Below are positions 43,429 to 52,720 of a DNA stretch of 64,000 nucleotides, piece by piece. The notes beneath the pieces are model-generated. The model was not told where the DNA came from and ran no database searches. It was given only the letters and a program-made list of their open reading frames with translations. The stretch is from Alcanivorax sp. Its GTDB lineage: Bacteria; Pseudomonadota; Gammaproteobacteria; Pseudomonadales; Alcanivoracaceae. Positions within the stretch are counted from its first letter, which is position 1; every line of letters begins with the position of its first letter. The translations under genes and the position numbers were made by a program. Location of the stretch: the NCBI RefSeq assembly GCF_019431375.1, contig NZ_CP080267.1, positions 2,731,933-2,795,932 of the forward strand, given 5' to 3'.

Positions 43429-45066
43429 ATGTCATTGTCACAATCACTCAGAATAGCCCTGTCGGTGGTGCTGTTTGCACTGCTGTCGGCTTGCGGTGAC
43501 GAACCGCCACAAGCCTCCTCATCCGAAGAACCGGACGCTAGCCAACGTCTTTCCGCGTCCTGTGACAGTGCGGTAGCCCCCACACTTGAGCGGGCTCTGA
43601 AGCTGTTACATCACATGACCTATGACCAGGCCCGCGAGCACTTTACCGCTGCTACCAATCAGCAGCCGGATTGCGCCATGGCTCACTGGGGGGTGGCCAT
43701 GACCTATGTCCACCCGCTCTGGTCGGACCCGCCATCCGCTGAGGAATACCAGGCGGGCCAGGGGCACCTGCGCCAAGCGCGCCAGTCATCGCAGAGCAGC
43801 CCCCGTGTGGAGGCGTTTATTGAAGCCGCCGGCCGCTATTATGCGGGCGACCAGCAGCGCAGTGAGGCTGACCACCTGGCTGCCTTTGAGGAAGGCTGGA
43901 AACAGGCATATCAGCAATATGGCGATGATCCGGAGGCCAGCAGTTTTTATGCCCTGGCGTTGTTGGGAACCGCCAGTGCCGACGACAAGGAATATCGTAA
44001 ACAGAGGCAGGCCGGCGCCTTGGCGGCAGGCGTGCTGGAAGAGCACCCGGATCACCCCGGAGCTCACCATTACCTGATTCATGCCTTCGATTACCCGGCC
44101 CTGGCCGCCGAGGCGGAGGAAGTGGCGCTTCATTACGGAAAGCTGGCACCATCAGTCCCCCATGCCCTGCACATGCCCAGCCATATCCTCACCCGGCTGG
44201 GGCAGTGGCCGGAGGTGATCGACTATAACCAGCGGTCTGCCAAGGCGGCTCTGGAGATATCCAGTGATACGGCCACTTCGCTACATTTTGCCCACGCCAT
44301 CGATTATCTGGTTTATGCACACTTGCAGCGCGGTGAATCCGACCAGGCGGAGCAGGCAGGCCAATGGTTGGCCGAATATAAAGATCGCCTCCAGCCCCAC
44401 CTGGCCAGCGCCTATGCGCTGGCGGCGGTACCGGCTCGCCTGGCCCTGGAGCGCCGCGACTGGATGGCAGCGGCGGATCTGCCGTTGCGTGATCCTGCCA
44501 GCTATCCCTGGGAAAAAGCCCCGGTCACGGAAGCCATGACCCACTTCGCCCGGGGGCTGGGTGCTGCTCGTTTGGGGGATGAAGAGCGCGCCGGCCAGGC
44601 ATTGACGGCCATGGAAACCCTGCGGGGGCAGATAGATTCGCCATACTGGTCCAATCAGGTGGCTATCCAGCAGCAAGCGCTGCGTGGTTGGCTGGAATTT
44701 GCCGCTAACAATACCGACAAGGCCCTGGAAAACCTGCAGGCTGCTGCCGATATGGAAGCTGCCACCGAGAAACATCCAGTGACACCGGGCGAACTGTTAC
44801 CGGCCGGGGAGCTGCTCGGTGACCTGCAGCTGGCCCTTGGCCAGTATGATCAGGCGCTCGCTACCTACCAGCAGGCCCTGGAGCGCAGCGCACGACGCCT
44901 GCGCAGCCTTGCCGGTGCCGCCGAAGCCGCCCGGTTGGCGGGGCAACCGGGCATGGCGAGGGACTACTACGAGCAAGTGGTTGCTGTCATGTCGGAAAAC
45001 AGTGACCGGGATGAATTGCGGCAGGCCCGGGTATATCTGGAAAAGACGGAAACAGGCGGGGAATAA
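43429..45066 (+). CDS. TPR-repeat lipoprotein
   Basis: About 545 residues. Lipoprotein signal peptide with lipobox LLSAC (VLFALLSACGDEPPQ). The rest is helical with TPR-like repeats throughout, e.g. HMTYDQAREHFTAATNQQPDC and DLQLALGQYDQALATYQQAL, and His-rich segments (HMPSHILTRLGQ) as in large periplasmic TPR proteins of unknown function. The start at 43429 is 8 bases after GGAG; the ATG at 43423 is too close to it. Confidence 0.85.
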   Translation: MSLSQSLRIALSVVLFALLSACGDEPPQASSSEEPDASQRLSASCDSAVAPTLERALKLLHHMTYDQAREHFTAATNQQPDCAMAHWGVAMTYVHPLWSDPPSAEEYQAGQGHLRQARQSSQSSPRVEAFIEAAGRYYAGDQQRSEADHLAAFEEGWKQAYQQYGDDPEASSFYALALLGTASADDKEYRKQRQAGALAAGVLEEHPDHPGAHHYLIHAFDYPALAAEAEEVALHYGKLAPSVPHALHMPSHILTRLGQWPEVIDYNQRSAKAALEISSDTATSLHFAHAIDYLVYAHLQRGESDQAEQAGQWLAEYKDRLQPHLASAYALAAVPARLALERRDWMAAADLPLRDPASYPWEKAPVTEAMTHFARGLGAARLGDEERAGQALTAMETLRGQIDSPYWSNQVAIQQQALRGWLEFAANNTDKALENLQAAADMEAATEKHPVTPGELLPAGELLGDLQLALGQYDQALATYQQALERSARRLRSLAGAAEAARLAGQPGMARDYYEQVVAVMSENSDRDELRQARVYLEKTETGGE

Positions 45067-45089
45067 TCCCGGGAACATGGCGTCATCAG

Positions 45090-45130
45090 AGCGGACACAG
45101 GAAGCACTAATGGCGCTTTTTGTGTCCGCT
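45090..45130. terminator. Hairpin between convergent genes
   Basis: Arms AGCGGACACA (45090-45099) and TGTGTCCGCT (45121-45130), with CTTTTTG in the loop. A possible shared 3' structure for the TPR lipoprotein and the OsmC-YcaO gene. Confidence 0.45.
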
Positions 45131-45145
45131 TCGCCAGTGTTTTGG

Positions 45146-47329
45146 TTATCCTGCCCTGGCAGCTCGAGCTGCATGCAGCTTCTTGTAGCTTTCAATCAGG
45201 CGCTGGTGTTTTTCCAGCCCTTCCAGCTGCATGTTGGTGGGCGTCAGGCCGTGGAAACGGACCGTGCCATTCACTGAGCCCACCACCGCGTCCATGGTGT
45301 CCTCACCGAACATGCGCTGGAAGTTGCGCAGGTAGTCAGCCAGCTCCAGCTCGTCATCCAGGGTGATTTCCAGCACTGCCCGCATGGCCTGGTAGAACAG
45401 CCCGCGCACCACCGTGTTGTCGTTGAACTGCAGGAACATATCCACCAGTTCCAGGGCTTCGTCGTGACGCTGTAGCGCCAGGTTGATCAGCAACTTCAGC
45501 TCCAGCACGGTGAGCTGGCCCCACACGGTGTTCTCGTCGAACTCGATGCCGATCAGGGTGATGATGTCCGTGTAGTTGTCGATCTGGCTTTCTTCCAGTC
45601 GCTCTACCAGTTGGCTGAGCTGGTCGTCGTCGAGACGATGCAGGTTGAGAATGTCTTCCCGGTAATCCAGCGCCATATTGGTGTTGTCCCAGATCAGGTC
45701 TTCCACCGGGTACACCTCGGAAAAGTCCGGCACCAGGATTCGGCAGGCCGGCGCACCCAGTTGGTCGTATACCGCGACATACGCTTCTTTTTCCAGATCG
45801 TCGAGAATGGCAAACAGCCGCGCCGCTTCTTCGTCATTGGTTCCGGAAAAGTCCCACTCGCAGAAGTCTTCATCCGCCTGGGCGCTGAAGAAGCGCCAGC
45901 TCACCACGCCGGTGGAATCAATGAAGTGCTCCACGAAGTTATTGGGTTCGGTGACTTCCTGGCTGTTGAAGGTGGGCGGAGGGACATCGTTGAGGCCCTC
46001 GAAACTGCGGCCCTGCAACAGCTCGGTGAGGCTGCGCTCCAGGGCCACCTCGAAGCTCGGATGGGCGCCGAAGGAGGCAAACACTCCACCGGTGCGCGGG
46101 TTCATCAGCGTCACGCACATCACCGGGAACTGGCCACCCAGGGAGGCATCCTTCACCAGCACCGGGAAGCCCTGTTCTTCCAGCGCCTGGATGCCTTCGA
46201 CAATCGTCGGGTACTTGGCCAGCACGGACTCGGGCACATCCGGCAGGGTGATTTCTTCCTCGATAATGTGCTTCTTCACCGCCCGCTCGAAGATTTCCGA
46301 CAGGCACTGCACCTGGGCTTCTGCCAGGGTGTTGCCGGCGCTCATGCCGTTGCTGAGGAACAGGTTTTCGATCAGGTTGGAGGGGAAGTACACCGTTTCG
46401 CCATCGGAGTGGCGCACAAAGGGCAGCGCGCAGATGCCCCGGTCCACCCGGCCGGAGTTGGTATCAATCAGGTTGGAGCCGCCCAGCTCCCCGTCCGGGT
46501 TGTAGATGCCCAGGCAGTAGTCATCCAGGATGCCTGCTGGCAGCGCATCATTGGGGCCGGGTTTGAACCACTTTTCATTGGGGTAATGAACGAAGTCGCT
46601 GGCCGCGATCTCTTCACCGAAGAACTGGTCGTTGTAGAAGAAGTTGCAGTTGAGCCGCTCGATGAACTCGCCCAGGGCGGAACACAGGGCTGCTTCCTTG
46701 GTGGCACCCTTGCCGTTGGTAAAGCACATGGGCGAGGCCGCATCGCGGATATGCAGGGACCAGACATGGGGCACGATGTTGCGCCAGGAGGCGATCTCGA
46801 TTTTCATGCCCAGCGCTTCGAGGATGGCGCTCATGTTGGCGATGGTCTGCTCCAGCGGCAGATCCTTGCCCTCGATAAAGGTGCGGTGCTGCTCGTCCGG
46901 CTGCACCATCAGCAAGGCCTGGGCATCCTCGTCCAGGTTGTCCACTTCCTCGATCTGGAATTCCGGCCCGGTCTGGATCACCTTCTTCACTGTGCAGCGA
47001 TCAATGGAGCGCAGAATCCCCTGGCGGTCCTTGTCGGAAATATCCTCCGGCAGCTCCACCTGAATGCGGAAGATCTGGTTGTAGCGGTTTTCCGGGTCAA
47101 CAATATTGTTCTGCGACAGGCGGATATTGTCCGTGGGGATATCCCGGGCCTTGCAGTACACCTTCACGAAATAGGCCGCGCACATGGCCGATGAGGCCAG
47201 GAAATAGTCAAACGGGCTGGGCGCCGAGCCATCGCCCTTGTAGCGGATGGGCTGGTCGGTGATGACGGTGAAGTCGTCGAACTTGGCTTCCAGACGAAGG
47301 TTATCGAGGAAGTTGACGTTGATTTCCAT
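45146..47329 (-). CDS. ycaO: OsmC-YcaO fusion protein
   Basis: 727 residues. Residues 1-150 are an OsmC-like domain (KGDGSAPSPFDYFLASSAMC with the family cysteine, then AAYFVKVYCKARDIPTDNIR). From about 165 it is a YcaO domain (GKGATKEAALCSALGEFIER, SNGMSAGNTLAEAQVQCLSEIFERA), whose glutamate residues bind ATP in this ATP-dependent family. YcaO proteins activate amides; E. coli YcaO has been linked to ribosomal S12 methylthiolation. It lacks a neighbouring precursor peptide gene. Divergent from bacteriohemerythrin. Confidence 0.9.
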   Translation of the reverse strand: MEINVNFLDNLRLEAKFDDFTVITDQPIRYKGDGSAPSPFDYFLASSAMCAAYFVKVYCKARDIPTDNIRLSQNNIVDPENRYNQIFRIQVELPEDISDKDRQGILRSIDRCTVKKVIQTGPEFQIEEVDNLDEDAQALLMVQPDEQHRTFIEGKDLPLEQTIANMSAILEALGMKIEIASWRNIVPHVWSLHIRDAASPMCFTNGKGATKEAALCSALGEFIERLNCNFFYNDQFFGEEIAASDFVHYPNEKWFKPGPNDALPAGILDDYCLGIYNPDGELGGSNLIDTNSGRVDRGICALPFVRHSDGETVYFPSNLIENLFLSNGMSAGNTLAEAQVQCLSEIFERAVKKHIIEEEITLPDVPESVLAKYPTIVEGIQALEEQGFPVLVKDASLGGQFPVMCVTLMNPRTGGVFASFGAHPSFEVALERSLTELLQGRSFEGLNDVPPPTFNSQEVTEPNNFVEHFIDSTGVVSWRFFSAQADEDFCEWDFSGTNDEEAARLFAILDDLEKEAYVAVYDQLGAPACRILVPDFSEVYPVEDLIWDNTNMALDYREDILNLHRLDDDQLSQLVERLEESQIDNYTDIITLIGIEFDENTVWGQLTVLELKLLINLALQRHDEALELVDMFLQFNDNTVVRGLFYQAMRAVLEITLDDELELADYLRNFQRMFGEDTMDAVVGSVNGTVRFHGLTPTNMQLEGLEKHQRLIESYKKLHAARAARAG

Positions 47330-47453
47330 GGCGGGGCTACCGGGGTTAAGAAATGGTGAGCTAGGGGCGCCATTATCCAGCTTTTACCCTCCACCGTCTG
47401 TAGGGGCGACCTTTCCAGGGCATCAATCGGGGCTGCACCAAGCTGTTCAAACA

Positions 47454-47467
47454 TTGATCTATATCTA
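47454..47467. promoter_or_regulatory. FNR/ANR-like box upstream of bacteriohemerythrin
   Basis: TTGAT-CTAT-ATCTA; consensus TTGAT-N4-ATCAA, one mismatch. About 60 bases upstream of the ATG at 47527. Suggests oxygen control; inference. Confidence 0.4.
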
Positions 47468-47526
47468 CATTCCCGTTTACCAGCCCTGTTAGCGTGAAAT
47501 GCCGCATCTTCAACCGGAGACGGATC

Positions 47527-47991
47527 ATGCGCATCGTATGGGGCCCGACCTATGAACTGGGCATTCTGGTCATCGACCAGCAGCACAAACGCATCGTGGA
47601 TTACATCAACGACCTGGATCGCCTGGTCGATCAGCCTGATGCCCAGCTGGGGGTGGCCCGGGTGCTCTACGACCTGGTGGATTACACCGAATCCCACTTC
47701 AGTTTCGAGGAAGCGCTGATGGAGCGGGCCGGTTACAAGAGTCTGGATGACCACCACCACAAACACCGCCAGTTCACCTTCCACATCGAATCCCTGCTGC
47801 GCCGCAATGACGAGGGGGAAGCGGTGGCCCAGGAGCTACTGCGCCTGCTGGAGCGTTGGCTGCTACACCATATTCTCGAAGAGGACGGTGCCTACGCCGA
47901 CGAGGTGCGGGACTTCATCAACAGCATCGGCCGAGAGCGTCTGGGAGGCTGGGTGAACGATAATCTGCGCAAGCATTTTCGGGTGGTGTAA
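47527..47991 (+). CDS. Bacteriohemerythrin
   Basis: 154 residues. Diiron oxygen-binding four-helix bundle. Iron ligands are visible in order: LVIDQQHKRIVDYIND (His), TESHFSFEEALME (His, Glu), HHHKHRQF (His pair), and LLHHILEEDGAYADEV (His, Asp). Stores or carries oxygen, or acts as an oxygen sensor in the cytosol. The start MRIVWGPTYE at 47527 is correct for the family; the frame extends to 47494. Confidence 0.93.
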   Translation: MRIVWGPTYELGILVIDQQHKRIVDYINDLDRLVDQPDAQLGVARVLYDLVDYTESHFSFEEALMERAGYKSLDDHHHKHRQFTFHIESLLRRNDEGEAVAQELLRLLERWLLHHILEEDGAYADEVRDFINSIGRERLGGWVNDNLRKHFRVV

Positions 47992-48105
47992 ACGTAGCGC
48001 TATTGGCATCCGGATAACAGCGGCCATGGAAGGTCGTGCTGTTGCGTTACGTGGAGGGGGCGCGGAGAATCAAACGAAGACACACATCCAGTGAGGGAGT
48101 CACGA

Positions 48106-49203
48106 GTGTCAGCGTCGCGCAGCGTAACCGTGTTTTATGACGAGGTAATGCTCGGCCATGATCCGCAAGTGGATTTGCCCTTTCTGCCCAGCCGGGTGGA
48201 AAAGCGGGTAAGGAATATTCTCGGTGGGTTGAATTTTAAATGGAACTACCCGGAACATCCCGGTCGGCTCTCCGCCATCATGGACCTGCTCAAGCAGGAG
48301 CCCATCCCCGGTGTGCAGTTCCAGTCCGGCCCGCGCGCCACCTACGAACAACTGGGTCGTGTCCACACCACTACCTATCTGGACCACATCTTTTCCCTGG
48401 AAGGGCAGCGCGCCTGGCTGGACAGCGACACCACCGCCGTGTCACCGGAGAGCATTCCGGCAGCCACCTCTGCGGCGGGCAATGCCATTGCCGCCGTGGA
48501 GAGCGTGGTGAAGGGGGAAACGCAAAGCGCGTTCGCCCTGGTGCGTCCCCCCGGACACCATGCGGAACCGGTGCGGGCGCGGGGCTTCTGCCTGTTCAAT
48601 AACGTGGCCGTGGCCGCCGCCCATGCCCAGGCAAAACTGGGTTGCGAGCGTATCCTGATCGTTGACTGGGATGTACATCACGGCAACGGCACCCAGGACA
48701 TCTTCTGGGCCGACCCGGATGTCCTGTTCTTCGACACCCACTGCGCCGCACCCTTTTACCCGGGGTCCGGCAACTTGAATGAGGTGGGCGCCGGCCTGGG
48801 TGAGGGCTATACGGTGAACGTGCCCTTACCGGAAGCCGCTGGCGACATCGCCATGGAAAAAGCCTTTCGGGATATCCTGATTCCCGCCGCGGATCGCTTT
48901 GAGCCCGACCTGGTACTGGTCTCCGCCGGCACCGACCCCCACCACAACGACATGGCATTCAACCTGAGCTACGACGGCTTCGCCGTGCTCACCAGCATCG
49001 TGCAGGGCATTGCCGACAAACACTGCGATGGCCGCTTGGTACTGGTGTTGGAAGGCGGCTACAACCTGACCTCTCTCGCCCGGGGTGTGCATACCATATT
49101 AACGGTGCTGGCCGGCGGCGACGTGCCGGAATTGATGGCGTGCGGACTCCGTGAGGTGATGGAAGCGGCGGAGTTTCATCGGGATGCGTTCGAGGAGGAA
49201 TAG
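48106..49203 (+). CDS. Histone deacetylase family hydrolase
   Basis: 365 residues. Zinc-dependent deacetylase of the HDAC/acetoin utilisation/APAH superfamily. Catalytic signatures: RPPGHHAEPVRARGFCLFNN, VDWDVHHGNGTQDIFW (zinc Asp/His), GTDPHHNDMAFNLSYDGF and LEGGYNL. Likely deacetylates acetyl-polyamines or acetyl-lysine; substrate open. GTG start at 48106 chosen because GGGAG lies 7 bases upstream; an in-frame GTG at 48091 lies within that site's upstream side. Confidence 0.92.
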   Translation: MSASRSVTVFYDEVMLGHDPQVDLPFLPSRVEKRVRNILGGLNFKWNYPEHPGRLSAIMDLLKQEPIPGVQFQSGPRATYEQLGRVHTTTYLDHIFSLEGQRAWLDSDTTAVSPESIPAATSAAGNAIAAVESVVKGETQSAFALVRPPGHHAEPVRARGFCLFNNVAVAAAHAQAKLGCERILIVDWDVHHGNGTQDIFWADPDVLFFDTHCAAPFYPGSGNLNEVGAGLGEGYTVNVPLPEAAGDIAMEKAFRDILIPAADRFEPDLVLVSAGTDPHHNDMAFNLSYDGFAVLTSIVQGIADKHCDGRLVLVLEGGYNLTSLARGVHTILTVLAGGDVPELMACGLREVMEAAEFHRDAFEEE

Positions 49204-49278
49204 TCACCACTTGGTGCAGGTAGCGTTGTTCTTATGGTAATAACCTGATGGGTTTATTTTATGTAAGGACTCCCGCTG

Positions 49279-49962
49279 ATGCTTAACCACATCACCATCG
49301 GGATTCGCAGTGCACTGGCGTTTGTGATCCCGCCTATTGTTGGCATGGTGTTGTTTGTGGTGTGTCTTCCATTGGGTAGGCGCCGAGCGACCAATCTGGG
49401 TATCGCCGTGGTCTGCTGGCTGGGCCTGGGGTTGGCAGGTATTCGCTTGCAGGTCGATGGAGAGAGCCACCTTCTGGGGCGGCGTCCGGCGATTTTTGTC
49501 ATCAACCATCAAAGCGGCACAGACCCGATCATCGTGGCGTCCTTGGTACGGCGCGACATGGTCGCTATCGGCAAACATGAATTGCAGTTCCACCCTTTAT
49601 TGGGCCCGCTGATGCGGATGTTCGGCACTGTGTTCGTGAAACGGGAACAGGGCTTGGGCCCAAAAGTATTGGCGCCCGTTCTACCTGCACTCGCTGCGGG
49701 CGATGCGGTGGTACTGGCTGCGGAGGGTAGGCGCAGCCGCGATGGTCGCCTGCAGCCCTTCAAGTCCGGTGCCTTGTGGTTGGCACAGCAGTCCGGGGCG
49801 CCATTGATCCCTGTGGTGTTGCACAACAGCGGTGAGGTTCTCCCTGCACAGGGATTGCTGATGAAACCGGGGACGGTACGCATTACGGTGCTTTCCCCTC
49901 AACCGGCTACGCTGACAACAGAACAATTGCGACAGGTCTTTGTGGATGCGCTGGAAGCCTAA
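49279..49962 (+). CDS. PlsC-type lysophospholipid acyltransferase
   Basis: 227 residues. N-terminal membrane segments (IVGMVLFVVCLPLG, AVVCWLGLGLAGIRL), then FVINHQSGTDPIIVAS (H-x4-D) near residue 77 and LAAEGRRSRDGRL near 150. Distinct from plsC at 23881-24609. Its 3' end overlaps the START-domain gene by 17 bases, suggesting an operon of three genes. Substrate unknown; may act on a lipid carried by the neighbouring START protein. Confidence 0.88.
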   Translation: MLNHITIGIRSALAFVIPPIVGMVLFVVCLPLGRRRATNLGIAVVCWLGLGLAGIRLQVDGESHLLGRRPAIFVINHQSGTDPIIVASLVRRDMVAIGKHELQFHPLLGPLMRMFGTVFVKREQGLGPKVLAPVLPALAAGDAVVLAAEGRRSRDGRLQPFKSGALWLAQQSGAPLIPVVLHNSGEVLPAQGLLMKPGTVRITVLSPQPATLTTEQLRQVFVDALEA

Positions 49963-50557
49963 CCTGCTATTGCCGCTGTTACTGGGTCTCGGGCTTATTG
50001 CCAGGGCGGACACTGTCAGCCGCACATCGATGCCCGGCCCGGATTGCTTCGAGCTACAGGCAGAATTGCCAATACCGCTGGATGTATTACTGCCAATACT
50101 GGAAGTACCCTGCCATGTTCGCCAGTGGATGCCGGGTCTCGAAGCGCTCACCGTCCTTGATCGCCCTTCTGACACCCAAACCCTGATTTACATGGCCCGC
50201 CGGGCGCCCTGGCCACTGAGCGGTCGTGACGCGGTGATCCTGTTTGAACGTCACCCCGGTAATCCCGTGAAGCTCACTATGTCAGGCCGACCGGACGCCT
50301 GGCCTGAACAACCCGGCCATGTGCGAGTAACCTATACGGAAGGCAGTTGGACATTGCGGCCGCAGGATCATAACGGCGGTACCCGCGTGGTATACCGGCA
50401 ACGGGTAGACCCGGGCGGCGGGATTCCGCAATGGCTGGCCGACAGGCTGGCACCGGGGCAAATGGAAGCGGCGCTGGTCGCACTGGAGGCGTATGTACGC
50501 AATCCGCAACGCTCTGATTGCTCTGCTGCTCAGTCTGCCCCTGATCGGGCAGAGTGA
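49946..50557 (+). CDS. START-domain lipid-binding protein, exported
   Basis: 203 residues. Signal peptide (LLLPLLLGLGLIARA), then a START/polyketide-cyclase-like fold (LLPILEVPCHVRQWMPG, ARRAPWPLSGRDAVILFERH, YTEGSWTLRPQDHNGGTRVVYRQRVDPGG) matching bacterial START-domain proteins. Likely periplasmic and able to bind a lipid. Overlaps both neighbours (17 bases upstream, 65 downstream). Start ATG at 49946; an in-frame TTG is 6 bases earlier. Confidence 0.85.
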   Translation: MRWKPNLLLPLLLGLGLIARADTVSRTSMPGPDCFELQAELPIPLDVLLPILEVPCHVRQWMPGLEALTVLDRPSDTQTLIYMARRAPWPLSGRDAVILFERHPGNPVKLTMSGRPDAWPEQPGHVRVTYTEGSWTLRPQDHNGGTRVVYRQRVDPGGGIPQWLADRLAPGQMEAALVALEAYVRNPQRSDCSAAQSAPDRAE

Positions 50558-51875
50558 CGAGCAGACTAACACCGACTGTGAAGAAGCCTTCTTCGCCTTG
50601 CAGCAGGCCTTGGCTCACGCCGGCATCGAGGATGCCCAGGCGAAGACCCTGCCGGGTTATCCCCACCTGGGTATCAATCGCTGGCTGGCTTATCAGCAAC
50701 AGCAGGCTAGCACCGAAGCCCAGCAGCAACACTGGATTCGTCTGGCGACTGCCAAGGCCTGGCAGGATCAGGCACTGATGAGCCAGCGGTTACCTGCAGA
50801 GGGTGATGGCTTCACCCCGGCATCCGCCCAGGCGCTGCTGAACACCTGCCTCCCGGTATTGGCCGCACGTACCGAGTTTGCCGCCCTGCCCCAGGCTGAC
50901 ATCCCGGACAGCTATGCCACCTGGTTGCGGGTGATCGGCCTGTATCCCGTCACTGCCAGGCTGGCCGCCGGTTTCATCGAGGATTACCACGAAACCATGA
51001 CCGCCCGTTTCAATGCGCCTTTGCCCAGGGCCAGGCAGCAATTCGCACCACTCGTTTCTTCCGAGGCGCCGGTAACGCCATCGAGCCTGTCGGATAACCC
51101 GCTGCAGATTCCTCTTCCCGATGACGAACAACGCCAGGCACTGCTGAAACACTACGCTCCGGCGCTCTCTGTGGCAGATACACAAACCTGGAATCGGCCC
51201 GGTCGCGTTGAGCTGGATGAAAGCGGCTTGCCGATGATCAACACCCGGGAACCCGTCAGCTACACCTGGATCAGCTGGACCCGTTTTCAGGGCCAGAACC
51301 TGCTGCAACTCAACTACCAGTTCTGGTTCAGCCAGAGGCCCAAAACCGGCTGGCTGGACGGCTATGGTGGAACGCTGGATGGTCTGATTTGGCGCGTTAC
51401 CCTGAAGCCGGATGGCCATGTGTTGTTCTACGACAGCATTCATCCCTGCGGCTGTTACCACAAGATCTATCCGGTGGATCCGAACCTGAAACCGGCTGAC
51501 ATGAAAGGCGACAAACCTGTCCTCTATCCGGGAACCGTTGCCGATGCCCGCGATCAACGCGTCAGTCTGTTACTGGAGCCGGACACCCATTACCTGGTCC
51601 AAGTCGGCAGGGTGGACGACAGTCTTCCGGTGACGCCCTACTCGTTTGCCAGCGCCGATCGTTTGCGTGCGCTGCCGCAACCGGATGGCCGTATCGGCAG
51701 TCTGTTCAATGGAAAAGGACTGGTGCCGGTGTCGAAACGGGGGGAGCGGTTTTATCTGTGGCCCATGGGGATACCCTCCGCCGGTGCCATGCGGCAGCCG
51801 GGGGAGCATGCGATTGCCTTCAAGGGTAGGAGGCATTTTGATGAGGCGAAGCTGGCAGAAGCGCTGTTTGAATGA
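50493..51875 (+). CDS. Secreted hypothetical protein in the acyltransferase/START operon
   Basis: 460 residues. Signal peptide (NALIALLLSLPLIGQS), helical N-terminal half with Ala/Gln-rich segments, and a beta-rich C-terminal half (TWISWTRFQGQNLLQLNYQF, GHVLFYDSIHPCGCYHKIYP) with a Cys-Gly-Cys. Function not recognised. Overlaps the START gene by 65 bases, so translation is probably coupled. May act with the START protein on an envelope lipid or polymer; inference from context only. Confidence 0.78.
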   Translation: MYAIRNALIALLLSLPLIGQSDEQTNTDCEEAFFALQQALAHAGIEDAQAKTLPGYPHLGINRWLAYQQQQASTEAQQQHWIRLATAKAWQDQALMSQRLPAEGDGFTPASAQALLNTCLPVLAARTEFAALPQADIPDSYATWLRVIGLYPVTARLAAGFIEDYHETMTARFNAPLPRARQQFAPLVSSEAPVTPSSLSDNPLQIPLPDDEQRQALLKHYAPALSVADTQTWNRPGRVELDESGLPMINTREPVSYTWISWTRFQGQNLLQLNYQFWFSQRPKTGWLDGYGGTLDGLIWRVTLKPDGHVLFYDSIHPCGCYHKIYPVDPNLKPADMKGDKPVLYPGTVADARDQRVSLLLEPDTHYLVQVGRVDDSLPVTPYSFASADRLRALPQPDGRIGSLFNGKGLVPVSKRGERFYLWPMGIPSAGAMRQPGEHAIAFKGRRHFDEAKLAEALFE

Positions 51876-52021
51876 ATCATTGACTGGGGCTCGGGCTAAA
51901 ACATTGTTGGCCCTTGAGCGATGACGGTTTCGTTACTCTATCGGCCATGATCCAATACCGCGCCTGGTTGCCCAGGCAGCAGGATCGCGCCCAGGAAGGG
52001 CGCTCCTTCAGGGGCTAACCA

Positions 52022-52720
52022 TCAGGCGACGGAGCCGAACACCTGAATGATATTGCCCAGCCGCGCCGTGAACTTGTCACCGCTGTTGAGCGGGCCGACG
52101 CCGGCGGGGGTGCCGGTGAAGACCAGGTCGCCGGGTTCCAGGGTGAAGGTCTGGCTGATTTCGCTGAGCAGTTCGAAGGTGGGGAACAGCATCTGGCCGG
52201 TGTGCCCGTGCTGGCGCACCTCGTCGTTGATTTCCAGGGTCACGTTGAGCTTCTGCTTTACGGAAATGCCGCGGGCATCGATAAAGCCGGATACCGGGGC
52301 GGCGCCGTCGAAGGCCTTGGCCCGTTCCCAGGGATGCCCTTTTTCTTTCAGGGTGTTCTGCACGTCACGCAGGGTCAGATCCAGACCCACGGCGTAGCCG
52401 GCAATGCTGAAGCGGACGTTGTCCAGGTCGGTTTCCCTGTGAATCCGTTTGCCGATCAGCACCACCATTTCCACTTCGTGGTGCACGGCGCCCTGCCCTT
52501 TGGGGAGCACCAGGGGTTCGTGCAGACTCACCAGCGAGGTGGCCGGCTTCATGAACAGGATGGGGGCATCTGGCACATCATTGCCCAGTTCCCTGGCGTG
52601 GTCGGCGTAGTTGCGGCCCACGCACACGGCCTTGCCCACCGGAATGTCGATGGGGGAGCCGTCGATCCAGCGATGCTGGTAACCGTCCTGATCCACCGGG
52701 GTGTTCACTTCATCAAACAT
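52022..52720 (-). CDS. Fumarylacetoacetate hydrolase family protein
   Basis: 232 residues. Single-domain FAH-family enzyme (YcgM/FahD1-like), usually an acylpyruvate hydrolase or oxaloacetate decarboxylase with a divalent metal. Motifs: VGRNYADHARELGN, LFMKPATSLVS, HHEVEMVVLIGKRIH (metal Glu residues), and FTGTPAGVGPL near the end. It overlaps the 3' end of the flavoprotein gene by 8 bases, so the two form an operon. Confidence 0.92.
   Translation of the reverse strand: MFDEVNTPVDQDGYQHRWIDGSPIDIPVGKAVCVGRNYADHARELGNDVPDAPILFMKPATSLVSLHEPLVLPKGQGAVHHEVEMVVLIGKRIHRETDLDNVRFSIAGYAVGLDLTLRDVQNTLKEKGHPWERAKAFDGAAPVSGFIDARGISVKQKLNVTLEINDEVRQHGHTGQMLFPTFELLSEISQTFTLEPGDLVFTGTPAGVGPLNSGDKFTARLGNIIQVFGSVA

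Noticed and set aside
43118..43456. Plus-strand frame with AAGG before ATG and a hydrophobic N-terminus
   Set aside because: It overlaps the lipoprotein gene start, its composition is not gene-like after the first 40 residues, and nothing about it is recognisable.
45611..47194. Long plus-strand frame opposite the OsmC-YcaO gene
   Set aside because: Antisense shadow; the minus-strand product has two recognisable domains.
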